A stretch of DNA of 60,385 bases from Bacillota bacterium. Lineage in GTDB: Bacteria > Bacillota > Bacilli > Paenibacillales > Paenibacillaceae. Below, piece by piece: positions 31,552 through 40,097 of the stretch. Position 1 is the first letter of the stretch, and each line of letters starts with the position of its first letter. Location of the stretch: assembly GCA_023391635.1 (NCBI GenBank), contig JAEWAQ010000002.1, forward strand, positions 1 through 60,385, written 5' to 3'. Both the position numbers and the translations under genes were made by a program. The notes beneath the pieces are model-generated. The model saw only the letters and a list, made by a program, of their open reading frames with translations. It did not search any database and was not told where the DNA came from.

Positions 31552-32979
31552 CTAAAGCAGCGGAGACAGCATCCGCGCCAGCGCCTGCTTCGCCTTCACG
31601 CGGCGGGGCCGCTTGCGGAATGCCGACAACTCCACCTCCACGCTGTCCTCCAAGTCCTGCAGAAAGTCCCGTTCGAGCTCCGCGATCCTCTCTTCATTGA
31701 ATAACAGCGCGTTCACCTCGAAGTTAAAGAAGAAACTGCGCAAGTCCATGTTGGCGGTGCCGACCGATGCCATCAATCGATCGACGATGACGACCTTCGC
31801 ATGAATGAACCCGCGCTTATACTGCCAGAACCGCACGCCGTAGCTCATCAGTTCGTCCACGTAGGACATCGTCGCCGCATGCACCAGATACGTGTCCGGC
31901 ACGAGAGGCACAATGAGCCGGACGTCGACTCCGCTCATCGCAGCGATTTTGAGCGACATGGCGAGACTGGCATCGGGAATGAAATATGGAGTCGTGATCC
32001 AGATCCGCTCCTTCGCCGCGGACAGCGCGGCGAACGTCGTCTCGTGGATCGCGTCGTCCCGCCGGTTCGGTCCGCCGGCCACGATCTGGACGACTTCGCT
32101 GCCGGTGCAGGCATGCGCAGGGAAGAACGCCGGATCGTGCGGATGGCGGCGGGTCGCCATCTCCCAATCGCGGAGGAACACCTCCTGCAGGCCGAATACC
32201 GCGTCGCCTTCCAGCGCGAGGTGCGTGTCCCGCCAGAAGCCGAGCCGCTTATGCTTGCCGAGGTACTCGTCGCCGATATTGATGCCGCCCACGAATCCCC
32301 GCGTACCGTCCGTCACGAGAATTTTGCGATGATTGCGGTAGTTCATTCTTTTCTTCAAGAAGGAAGGCCGAAAGGGAAAGAAGCTGGCGCATTCCGCCCC
32401 GGCTTCCGTCAGCGGCGTGAAAAACCCGGCGCTCAGCTTGATGCTGCCGATGCCGTCATACAGCACCCGCACCTGGACGCCTTTCCGCGCCTTGCGAATC
32501 AGCTCCTCGCGGAACTTGCGCCCCGTCTCGTCATCGCGAATGATGTAGGAGGAGAAGTGAATATGATGCTTGGCGCCGCGGATCGCCGCCAGCATCGCTT
32601 CATAAGCGGATTCGGCGTTCGTCAGCACCCGCGTCTGGTTGCAGCCCGTAATCGGCGCAGCCCCGGCTTTGCGCAGCAGCTTGAACAGCCGCTCCTGATG
32701 CGCGAACTCAGGAGCGGGCATCTCCTCCGGCCGGACGATCATGCGGCTCTTGCCGATGATCTCGGCGCGCCGCTGCGCATCGACCGCGCTGCGCTTGCGG
32801 ACGCGTCTGCGCCGCTGATACTCGCGGGCCAAGAAGTAATAAAGCACGAACCCGACCATCGGGAAGAGGAACAGAATGAACAGCCATGCCATCGCATTGG
32901 AGGGCCTTCGATATTCCAGCACCAATATGGTCGCCGCCTGGAAGATGAATACGAGAAGCGCCGCGATCAGCCAATGCAT
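31552..32979 (-). CDS. cls: Cardiolipin synthase (phospholipase D superfamily)
   Basis: 475 residues. Two N-terminal membrane helices (about 2-20 and 30-50) precede two HKD catalytic motifs: NHRKILVTDGTRGFVGGIN and HAKVVIVDRLMASVGTAN. The domain order and length match Gram-positive Cls, which condenses two phosphatidylglycerols into cardiolipin and glycerol at the membrane. It stands alone, with its own TATAAT promoter and a GAGG ribosome site. Confidence 0.94.
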   Translation of the reverse strand: MHWLIAALLVFIFQAATILVLEYRRPSNAMAWLFILFLFPMVGFVLYYFLAREYQRRRRVRKRSAVDAQRRAEIIGKSRMIVRPEEMPAPEFAHQERLFKLLRKAGAAPITGCNQTRVLTNAESAYEAMLAAIRGAKHHIHFSSYIIRDDETGRKFREELIRKARKGVQVRVLYDGIGSIKLSAGFFTPLTEAGAECASFFPFRPSFLKKRMNYRNHRKILVTDGTRGFVGGINIGDEYLGKHKRLGFWRDTHLALEGDAVFGLQEVFLRDWEMATRRHPHDPAFFPAHACTGSEVVQIVAGGPNRRDDAIHETTFAALSAAKERIWITTPYFIPDASLAMSLKIAAMSGVDVRLIVPLVPDTYLVHAATMSYVDELMSYGVRFWQYKRGFIHAKVVIVDRLMASVGTANMDLRSFFFNFEVNALLFNEERIAELERDFLQDLEDSVEVELSAFRKRPRRVKAKQALARMLSPLL

Positions 32980-33018
32980 GCCTTAACCTCATTTCGCCCG
33001 TTATGCTTGTTCGGAGTC

Positions 33019-33045
33019 ATTATATCATCTTTTCCCGAAGGGCAA
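33019..33045 (-). promoter_or_regulatory. Probable promoter of the cardiolipin synthase gene
   Basis: Minus strand has a perfect TATAAT (33024-33019). The nearest -35-like element, TTGCCC (33045-33040), is only 15 bases away, so spacing is short. Confidence 0.45.
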
Positions 33046-33058
33046 GAAGCTAAGCTGT

Positions 33059-34114
33059 TCATCCTTCCCCCAGCAGTTCTGCTTTGATCGCCTCGTGCAG
33101 CCGCGCGCGCTCGGCATCGTCCACCAGATAATAATAGATGCCGCCGATCCGGGTTCCTTGTCCCTTGACCTCCGTGCTGTCGATCGCCGTGATCTTCGTC
33201 CGATATTTCAAGAACAGGCCCTGCATCTGCTGGAACGTCAGGTTCGTTCGAATGTGCTCGCTCATCGTCTGCAGGACGTCCTGGAACGAAGCGATGCCGT
33301 CCCAGCGGCTGGTCCGGCGGAACAAATCCTTGAGCACCTGCCGCTGCCGTTCGTTGCGGCCGAAGTCGCCGCGCGGGTCATCGAAGCGCATGCGCGAATA
33401 TTTGAGCGCCATCTCCCCGTCCAGATGCAGCGGCCCCTTGGGGAAGGAGCGGCCCTCGTAGTCGAAGGCGAACGAATTGACGACATCTACGCCTTCCATC
33501 AAGTTCACCAGCGTCTCGAACCCTTCCATGTTCACCTGCACGTAATAATCGATCGGCACGTCGATAAAGTGCTCGACCGTTGCGACCGCGCCTGCGATTC
33601 CGTCGTACGCGTAGGCGTGATTGATCTTATCGTCGTATCCGCGCTTGACCAGCTTCGTCCGCGTATCCCGGGGAATGTTGAACAGGAGCGCCTTACCGGT
33701 GTTCGGGTTCACCGTCGCGACCATGATCGTATCCGAACGCCCCCGATCGCCGGGTCGCTGGTCCACGCCGAGGAGCAGTGCGGTGAACGCCGGAAGCGCT
33801 TCAGGCGTCTTCGTCAGAGGCTGAGAATGCGCCTGCGTCGCTGCTGCTGTTGACTTCTGCTGCCTCTGCTGCATTTCCGGGTCGCGGCTCACATATTTCG
33901 GCTGATCGGGCGGCAGCGGCTGATACATCTGGTCCGCCGCCTGCTTAACGGACAGGTATACATACACCGCCGTCCCCATTGCAGCAAGCACAATCGCCGC
34001 AGCCGTCCACCCGGCGATCCGGGGCCATCGGCGTTTCTTGGCCACCGTATTCATCCCGGCCCTCGCAGACTTCGCAGCCCCTGCGATGCTAGCAGACCTT
34101 CGTTCTGTTTGCAT
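33059..34114 (-). CDS. LytR-CpsA-Psr (LCP) family glycopolymer transferase
   Basis: 351 residues. A basic cytoplasmic N-terminus, one membrane helix (about 33-55) and an extracellular linker lead into the LCP domain (about 105-320). Signature segments are TALLLGVDQRPGDRGRSDTIMVATVNP, LFNIPRDTRTKL, DKINHAYAYDG, MEGVDV and LDGEMALKYSRMRFDDPRGDFGRNERQRQVL, with the arginines that bind the lipid pyrophosphate. LCP enzymes move undecaprenyl-linked glycans onto peptidoglycan. It is the last gene of the leftmost glycan unit, which suits attachment of the polymer made by this locus to the wall. Confidence 0.93.
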   Translation of the reverse strand: MQTERRSASIAGAAKSARAGMNTVAKKRRWPRIAGWTAAAIVLAAMGTAVYVYLSVKQAADQMYQPLPPDQPKYVSRDPEMQQRQQKSTAAATQAHSQPLTKTPEALPAFTALLLGVDQRPGDRGRSDTIMVATVNPNTGKALLFNIPRDTRTKLVKRGYDDKINHAYAYDGIAGAVATVEHFIDVPIDYYVQVNMEGFETLVNLMEGVDVVNSFAFDYEGRSFPKGPLHLDGEMALKYSRMRFDDPRGDFGRNERQRQVLKDLFRRTSRWDGIASFQDVLQTMSEHIRTNLTFQQMQGLFLKYRTKITAIDSTEVKGQGTRIGGIYYYLVDDAERARLHEAIKAELLGEG

Positions 34115-34144
34115 ATCCGCACCCCACCTTGCACAAGCTTCGAT

Positions 34145-35287
34145 TTACGCCAGAAACTTGCGGTAATTTTCGCCGAACAGCTTCTCGTCGCGGATGAACC
34201 GTGTATACAGGCTTGCCGTATTCAAGCCCAGCGGGGACGAGTTTCCGCGATTCAACCGGTTCAACAGCTTCCGCAGCTTGTCCGCCAGGTCGGCCGGATT
34301 TTCCGCTTCGAACGTGTCACCGAGCCCATACGTTTCGATCGTGTACCCGATCTCCCCGTGGCCCGGACCAAGCACGAACTTGCGCCAGGCAGCCCCTTCG
34401 GTCAGCGGCCCGCTGATGCCGGAGAAAATCGACCGATACGGCAGAATGACCGCATCGCAGGCGTCGAGATACTGGCTCTTGACCGACTCCGGAATGAAGC
34501 GTATGTCCTTGTACAAGCGGTCGGAAATGCCGTATTCCGCTGCCCAACGATCCAGGTCCGCTTCGGTGAAATGGTCCTCCGAACCGGCGACGATGACGGT
34601 GAACTCGAGATCCTTCACACGGCTTAAAGCTGCCATGAGAATATCGATGCCCTTGTCGTACCGCATCCCGCCGAACAACAGCAGGCGAGGCCGCTTCAGG
34701 GCTGCCAGCGCGACCCTTATCTCCTCCTGTCCGTCGGGAGGTCCGGCCGGAGTCCTTCTGAAGTACGGAATATGAATATTGGCCACCTTGCGCTCGCTGC
34801 ATCCGTCGCGCAGCATTCGGGCATGCGTGTAATTGCCGTGCACGACGACTTTGCCGACGATCCCGAGCTTTAGCAGAAGCAAGAACAGCAGGCGTTTCGC
34901 CCGCTTCGTCGGGTACCAGTGCAGCGTACCGGTCACGCGAAGACAAGCAGCCAGCGGAAATAGGAGCAAAAGAGACAGAATGATGCTGTCCAGGTGGAAC
35001 AGATGCACTTTGTCATAGCCGTGTCTTCGGGCATAGACGAACATGCCCGCGAGGCATAACGTTCTGCGCCAGATGCTCTTCTTGCCGGACGGCTTGCGGA
35101 ACGGAGGCAGGTTGCACACCCGGACGCCCTCGTCCGCGAGCTCGGTCACAAGCTCCATGTCGGCGTCCAGCGTATAGTAGCCGATGCGTTCATAGCGGTC
35201 TTCCCGTTGCAAATGCCGCATCACCGATACATTATATTGATGATGGTGCCCGTCGCTGGACAAGTCGTAACCCAATAGCCGGCTCAT
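34145..35287 (-). CDS. Glycosyltransferase, GT4-like
   Basis: About 380 residues with a GT-B fold. The donor-binding half shows RLLLFGGMRYDKGIDILMAAL, FTVIVAGSEDHF and ACDAVILPYRSIFSGISGPLTEGAAWRKFVLGPG, the usual GT4 E-x7-E region in altered form. The acceptor half contains a hydrophobic patch (LDSIILSLLLLFPLAACL) likely to contact lipid-linked acceptor. ATG 35287 has AAGG eight bases upstream; GTG 35296 is the alternative. It sits between a beta-helix protein and the LCP gene. The sugar transferred is unknown. Confidence 0.85.
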   Translation of the reverse strand: MSRLLGYDLSSDGHHHQYNVSVMRHLQREDRYERIGYYTLDADMELVTELADEGVRVCNLPPFRKPSGKKSIWRRTLCLAGMFVYARRHGYDKVHLFHLDSIILSLLLLFPLAACLRVTGTLHWYPTKRAKRLLFLLLLKLGIVGKVVVHGNYTHARMLRDGCSERKVANIHIPYFRRTPAGPPDGQEEIRVALAALKRPRLLLFGGMRYDKGIDILMAALSRVKDLEFTVIVAGSEDHFTEADLDRWAAEYGISDRLYKDIRFIPESVKSQYLDACDAVILPYRSIFSGISGPLTEGAAWRKFVLGPGHGEIGYTIETYGLGDTFEAENPADLADKLRKLLNRLNRGNSSPLGLNTASLYTRFIRDEKLFGENYRKFLA

Positions 35288-35302
35288 ACGCGGCACCTTC
35301 TT

Positions 35303-37018
35303 TCAGCCGATATACTCGATCAAACAATGCGCCGCCGGGTTCGGATCGTTCACGCCCATCCCCGCGCGCAGCTTCAGCCTGCACCTGGCCTCCGAATCGC
35401 ATTCGAAGAACGTATCCGTGCTCTGGCGGAAGCCTTGCACAGCCGAGAACGCCTGAATGGACGCGATGCGGGTTGGAACGCTCTCCGACGTTTCGAGCCA
35501 GTAGTCCACCGAGCCGGAGCCGGTGAACGCGCCCACGCTGCACATGAACTTGACGTTGAGAATGATGGAACCGGACGGCAGCCGGAACACTTCCTCCCCG
35601 CCCCGGGCCGGGAACATGCCAGTCGCGCCCTTGATGCTGATCAGCTTCTTGGTCAACTGTGCGCGGTTGTTCCGGCGGAAGCCGTAATCCGTGTCGAAGA
35701 ACGCCGTCTCGTTCGTCGCGCCGATGCTTCGGCAATTCCGGAAGACAACGAGCGGCTGTCCACCGGCATTCCCGTGATTCGACGCGTCGTCGTCCCTATA
35801 CACGATGAAATCCTCGGCCGCTTCCCCCTGCGCGAATTCGCATCCTTCATAGACGACGTTGTGCGGCGACTTCCAGGAACTGTTCAAATACTGGTAGGCA
35901 TGCTGCCCCATCAAGGCGCATTCCTGGAATTTGATGCTCGGCATCTTCTGGTTGACGGAGCGGAAGACGGCGTTCACTCCCGGCTTCAACCGGTATGCCT
36001 GCGAAGACATGTCGCAGCTGATGAACGATATCGTCCCGTCATTCCACTCGCACTCGATCAGCCGGCTGTTCGCGTTGCGATGCTCGAAGCGGGCGCCGAT
36101 GCACAAGAAGCGCTGCACGCCTCCCGAGTGGCTGCCATTGAGCAAGCGGAAGAACGTGCCGCCGCGCGTATCGTCGCGATGGATGAGACTGCCGCCCCAT
36201 ACGTTGATATTCCCGCCTCGCTCGAATACGAGATAGTCGCCTTGCGACACTTCGAACTGGCAGGCGAAGAAGTTGTAATTCAGAAATTGGTCCGAGCCTT
36301 CCTTGCCGGGTACGTACACCGCCTTGTTAACGTGGCCGGTAAATCCGCAATGGTACCACGTCATTTCGCTATTCGTGTTCGTCCCTTCCAGATGGAAAAT
36401 CTCGTTCCACGTTCCCGTCCACAAGCACCGTTCGAACGTATAGTTCTGCGCTCCTCCTTCGGAATACGAGAACATGAAATTGTTGTCCGCGGACGCGGAG
36501 ACGAACTCGATGTCCGAGATGCCCAGGAACATCCAGGCATCGTCGTTGTACAGCAAGTATTGGCCCTTCGCCTTGTTGCGGTAGACGATCTGCGTCACGC
36601 CCCTGCCAGCGCCTTGAATCGTCAGTCCGAGCGTCCTCGCCTTGTACGATTTGCGCATGAGCGCCTCGGGCTTCGCGATCAGATAGCTGCCTTCAGGCAA
36701 ATACAGCCTCGCCCGGCCGCGGCGATTATCGTCGTCGACCTCGCTCGCGGCAGGATTGGCGGCAGCGGCGTTCTCCGCCCATTGAATCGCCCGGATGAAC
36801 GCATCGCTGCTGTCTTTGCGGCCGGTCGGGTCGGCTCCGAAATCCTTCACGTTCGCCGCGGGCGCGGGGAGCGACTCAGGCGGCTTCGACGCGGATGCCA
36901 CTTCCTCCTTGAGCCAGTCCCCCTTCACCAGACCGCCGGTCATTACGGCCGCGGCTGCCGTCGCCAGTCCCGCCAGAAACTGTTTCCTGCCGATTCGCTT
37001 GCCGGATTTTCCGTTCAT
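35303..37018 (-). CDS. Secreted right-handed beta-helix protein (pectate lyase 3 superfamily), paralogue of the collagen-stalked protein
   Basis: 571 residues. The N-terminus, KRIGRKQFLAGLATAAAAVM, is a signal peptide that looks Tat-like but has RK rather than RR, so Sec export is likely. NVKDFGADPTGRKDSSDAFIRAIQWAE opens the Pectate_lyase_3 helix (about 55-430). The last about 200 residues align with the end of the protein at 40098-42143, and both end in IEYIG. Catalytic residues were not identified. It may trim, bind or modify the glycan made here, or be a surface spike. GGGAGG before ATG 37018 overlaps the stop codon of the polymerase gene. Confidence 0.82.
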   Translation of the reverse strand: MNGKSGKRIGRKQFLAGLATAAAAVMTGGLVKGDWLKEEVASASKPPESLPAPAANVKDFGADPTGRKDSSDAFIRAIQWAENAAAANPAASEVDDDNRRGRARLYLPEGSYLIAKPEALMRKSYKARTLGLTIQGAGRGVTQIVYRNKAKGQYLLYNDDAWMFLGISDIEFVSASADNNFMFSYSEGGAQNYTFERCLWTGTWNEIFHLEGTNTNSEMTWYHCGFTGHVNKAVYVPGKEGSDQFLNYNFFACQFEVSQGDYLVFERGGNINVWGGSLIHRDDTRGGTFFRLLNGSHSGGVQRFLCIGARFEHRNANSRLIECEWNDGTISFISCDMSSQAYRLKPGVNAVFRSVNQKMPSIKFQECALMGQHAYQYLNSSWKSPHNVVYEGCEFAQGEAAEDFIVYRDDDASNHGNAGGQPLVVFRNCRSIGATNETAFFDTDYGFRRNNRAQLTKKLISIKGATGMFPARGGEEVFRLPSGSIILNVKFMCSVGAFTGSGSVDYWLETSESVPTRIASIQAFSAVQGFRQSTDTFFECDSEARCRLKLRAGMGVNDPNPAAHCLIEYIG

Positions 37019-37022
37019 CCCG

Positions 37023-38417
37023 TTAACCTCCCTGACTCGCGGCGATCCGCCCTGCGCATTGTCTCCCCGTTCGCGCCGCCCGGGCTCGTCCCGACAACCT
37101 CGAGAGTACGGCGGGTCCGAGCACCATAATGACATAGGTTCCGAAGCAATAGGCGAACGCGTTCATCAGGTCGCCGCGGTAGATGATGAATAAATAGCCG
37201 GCGATCAGCGCATGTATGTAAGGGTTGCGCGCTTGCACGGATTCGAGCTTGCCGACGAAGCGCGCGGCCGCGACCGCGCCGATCGCGATACCCAGCCACC
37301 CGAAATTCATGAAAAACTCGCTGGGCAGCGGATTGGACAGGTTGTTCATATTGAGCGCGTAGCCCTCGGATATGTAGTCGCCGATCGCCTCGCCGGAGCT
37401 GAGCGGCTTGCCCGGCCACAGGCTGCGGGGAACGAAGAACAGCACGACGCCGAGCAGGCGGTAACCGTAGGCATAGCCGTAGTCCGCAGCATAATGGAAG
37501 GCGGCGATCAAGTTGGAGAACGCGTCAAAGTGAAGCTCTGTCAGTTGGTCGAACATCAGGTGGTACAAGGACGGCATTTCGAAACCCTTCAGTCCGTATC
37601 GGAAATAATTCAACAGCGGGAACGCGAGAAACAGGCCGGACAGAATGATCCATACGAACTTGCCCGGCGTCAGCTTGTGGGCGTAAAACAGGTAGACGAT
37701 CAGGATGACGCAAAATCCGAGATAGAACCGGCTTGTGTTGAACGGACTGATCTGGTAGAGCAGCATGGCGCTGGACACCAGCAGGTACGCCGCCGCTCGC
37801 AGGCCTCCGGTCTCGCGGCGCCTGTCGAAGGCGAACAGCCAGTTGGCGAACACGATGCCTTGCGCGCCGATATTCACGATCAGCGCGAGCGACTTCTCCA
37901 GGCCCAGGGACGAATAATCCGCGAACCCGAGGAAGAAGGCCAGCTTGAATTTCAGGAACGTCCCGGCGAAGATTGCGATCGCGAGCACGAAGTACAATTG
38001 CCGGGTTCCGGTGCCTGCCAGCCGGTGAACCGCCCGCACCGGCCGCGTCTCTGCCTGATGCGCGGCCGCGGGCTTCGCGTCCCGTCGGAAGATCAGATAG
38101 AGAAAATTCCATGCCAGGACGGCCAAATTCGCGGTCAGCACGTCCCGCGGATCGATCGGCATCGTATTCGGAAAGAACGTTCCGCCGCCGAGTTGAACGA
38201 CAGGCGCGAGATAGAAAAACGTATAGACGAACACCCAGACGATCGTATCCAGGTTCAGCCGCGTGCCGCGAAGGCAGAGGTGGAAGCCGATCAGGATACA
38301 GATCAGGTTGAGCAGGAACGACGGAAACAGCCAGACGTTATGCCACGGAAGCAGGAGTATGTATCCGAACGCCGCATTTGCCAGGAAGAAGCTGATCAAC
38401 AGATACGTCTTCAGCAC
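37023..38417 (-). CDS. O-antigen/oligosaccharide repeat-unit polymerase-like membrane protein (Wzy type)
   Basis: 464 residues with 10-12 predicted membrane helices. A large loop sits in the C-terminal half (GFEMPSLYHLMFDQLTELHFDAFSNL to NNLSNPLPSEFFMNFGWLGIA). The PSEFFMNFGWLG segment and overall plan are typical of Wzy-like polymerases of the O-antigen polysaccharide polymerase families. It would link lipid-carried repeat units outside the membrane. It is placed between the flippase and a beta-helix protein, which supports the assignment; sequence conservation in this family is low. Confidence 0.75.
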   Translation of the reverse strand: MLKTYLLISFFLANAAFGYILLLPWHNVWLFPSFLLNLICILIGFHLCLRGTRLNLDTIVWVFVYTFFYLAPVVQLGGGTFFPNTMPIDPRDVLTANLAVLAWNFLYLIFRRDAKPAAAHQAETRPVRAVHRLAGTGTRQLYFVLAIAIFAGTFLKFKLAFFLGFADYSSLGLEKSLALIVNIGAQGIVFANWLFAFDRRRETGGLRAAAYLLVSSAMLLYQISPFNTSRFYLGFCVILIVYLFYAHKLTPGKFVWIILSGLFLAFPLLNYFRYGLKGFEMPSLYHLMFDQLTELHFDAFSNLIAAFHYAADYGYAYGYRLLGVVLFFVPRSLWPGKPLSSGEAIGDYISEGYALNMNNLSNPLPSEFFMNFGWLGIAIGAVAAARFVGKLESVQARNPYIHALIAGYLFIIYRGDLMNAFAYCFGTYVIMVLGPAVLSRLSGRARAARTGRQCAGRIAASQGG

Positions 38418-38435
38418 GATCGCGCCTCCATCCTC

Positions 38436-40016
38436 TCAAGCTTTGCCGTCGGCAGCTGCCGCCCTGCCCTTGCGCCTGGCGGGCAGCCTGGCCGCGAGCT
38501 TGGCCCAGACAAAGTCGATTTCCTTGATCCGCCATTGCTTGACGGCCAGTATGTACAGCAACAGGCCGATGCCGATGCACAAGGCCAGCACGGCAATGCC
38601 GCCGAGTTCGCCGAGCGTCAGAATACGCATGCTCAAGCGGTAGCATTCGTAAGCTGCAGCCGAGGACAACGCCGCGGCGGAAGCGATCTTGACCATGAAC
38701 GACAAGGGAATCCCGATCGCATGCTCGCGGTTCTGCCGCTTGTAGGCGAAGACCAGATAGCCGAAGGATAAGAGGAGCGACGCGATGGTCGCCACCGCGA
38801 TGCCGACGTAGCCGATTCGCGGTACGAGCGCGAGACAACCGGCGATGAAGCCGGCCGTGTACCCGAGCGAGTAGTAGATCGGCGTGCGCAGATGCCCCCG
38901 GCTGAAGAACAGCTTGTTGAAGAAGTCGCGGACCGGCATGATGACGATGCCCGCGGACAGCACGAGAAACACCGATGCCGTCATCCGAGTCGCCTGCTCG
39001 TCGAAAGCCCCCCTCTCGAAGAGGGCTCGTACGATCGGCGTCGAGAAGAACAAGCAGGTGAAAAATACGGGAGCGAGCAGCAGCAGCAAGCTCTTGATCC
39101 CGGTCGTGACGATCGCGTTATATTCCTTCTGCCTATTCTCCGCCAGCATCTGCACGGCCGAAGGATAGGTCGCGCTCACGAGGGCCGTGCCGAACAAGGT
39201 AACCGGCAGCATGAGAATCCGGTTGGCGTAATTGATCGCCGAAGCGCTGCCGGTGTCCAGATAAGCGGCGAAGTAGCGCGTGGCAAACGTCATCGACTGT
39301 TCAATCAGCACAAGCGTGATGATCGGCAGCGACAGCGCAAGCAGCTTGCGCAAGTAATCGTCCTTCACGCCGATGTACAGGCTGTACCGGATGCCCTTCG
39401 CCCGCAGCACCGGCAATTGGACGATCACCTGCAGCACGTTGCCGGTCACGAACCCCCAGGCGACGGAATAGATCCCCCAGGCTTCATGGAACAGCACCAT
39501 GAACGCGATGACGACGATGTTGTTGATGACCGTCAGAAGCGCCGGCGTCGTAAAATGGTTGACGCTGTTCAGCGCGGTCGACTGCGCGTAAGATAAGCCG
39601 AAGAAAAGCATGCCCGGAAGCAGTACCCACGTCAGCTGTTCGATCTGCCGGTGCGACTCGGGATTGTCGGCGAAGATGCCGGACAGCACGCCGCTGAAGA
39701 CGTAACAAACTCCGATCACGATCCCGATAATCACGATGAACCAGTTGATCGTGTTGCTGTACATGCGGGAAGCTTCTTCCGGGCTCTGCTGCACCCGCTG
39801 CTTGATGAACAAGGGGATGAAACCCGTTAGAAAAATGGCGCTGACGAAGGCGAGAATGATGGACGGTACGGTGTTGGCGAACAAGTAGGCATCCGTGTCG
39901 TGGGCAGCGCCGTATTGCGCGGCGATCAGCACTTCCCGGAACATCCCGAGCATAGCGCTGAGCAAATTCCCTGCGAACAGGATGACGGCTCCGGATACGA
40001 TGGCTTTCGCGTTCAT
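38436..40016 (-). CDS. MurJ/MviN-like lipid-linked oligosaccharide flippase
   Basis: 526 residues, about 14 membrane helices of the MATE-like MOP superfamily. The MurJ signature is clear in GNLLSAMLGMFREVLIAAQYGAAHDTDAYLFA and in INYANRILMLPVTLFGTALVSATYPS; ALFERGAFDEQAT is also typical. Here it probably flips the glycan repeat unit (Wzx role) rather than lipid II, since it lies in a glycan locus next to a polymerase. It is the first gene of the leftmost transcription unit, immediately behind a SigA promoter with the GATAC-N5-GTATC operator. Confidence 0.88.
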   Translation of the reverse strand: MNAKAIVSGAVILFAGNLLSAMLGMFREVLIAAQYGAAHDTDAYLFANTVPSIILAFVSAIFLTGFIPLFIKQRVQQSPEEASRMYSNTINWFIVIIGIVIGVCYVFSGVLSGIFADNPESHRQIEQLTWVLLPGMLFFGLSYAQSTALNSVNHFTTPALLTVINNIVVIAFMVLFHEAWGIYSVAWGFVTGNVLQVIVQLPVLRAKGIRYSLYIGVKDDYLRKLLALSLPIITLVLIEQSMTFATRYFAAYLDTGSASAINYANRILMLPVTLFGTALVSATYPSAVQMLAENRQKEYNAIVTTGIKSLLLLLAPVFFTCLFFSTPIVRALFERGAFDEQATRMTASVFLVLSAGIVIMPVRDFFNKLFFSRGHLRTPIYYSLGYTAGFIAGCLALVPRIGYVGIAVATIASLLLSFGYLVFAYKRQNREHAIGIPLSFMVKIASAAALSSAAAYECYRLSMRILTLGELGGIAVLALCIGIGLLLYILAVKQWRIKEIDFVWAKLAARLPARRKGRAAAADGKA

Positions 40017-40067
40017 GAAGCATCCCCTTGGCGGTTTGTTACGATCTGTAACAATCGATTTATTATG

Positions 40068-40096
40068 AATTTACGATACAATTCGTATCGTGTCAA
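40068..40096 (-). promoter_or_regulatory. Glycan-locus promoter 1 with palindromic operator in the spacer
   Basis: Minus strand TTGACA (40096-40091), a spacer of exactly 17 bases and TAAATT (40073-40068). The whole spacer is CGATACGAATTGTATCG, an imperfect palindrome (6-bp arms, 5-base centre). The -35 begins just one base beyond the stop codon of the collagen-stalked protein. Confidence 0.75.
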
Positions 40097-40097
40097 G

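Noticed and set aside
35327..37129. Plus-strand open frame of 600 codons
   Set aside because: Antisense to the beta-helix protein gene, without ribosome site or motif; composition is that of a shadow frame.
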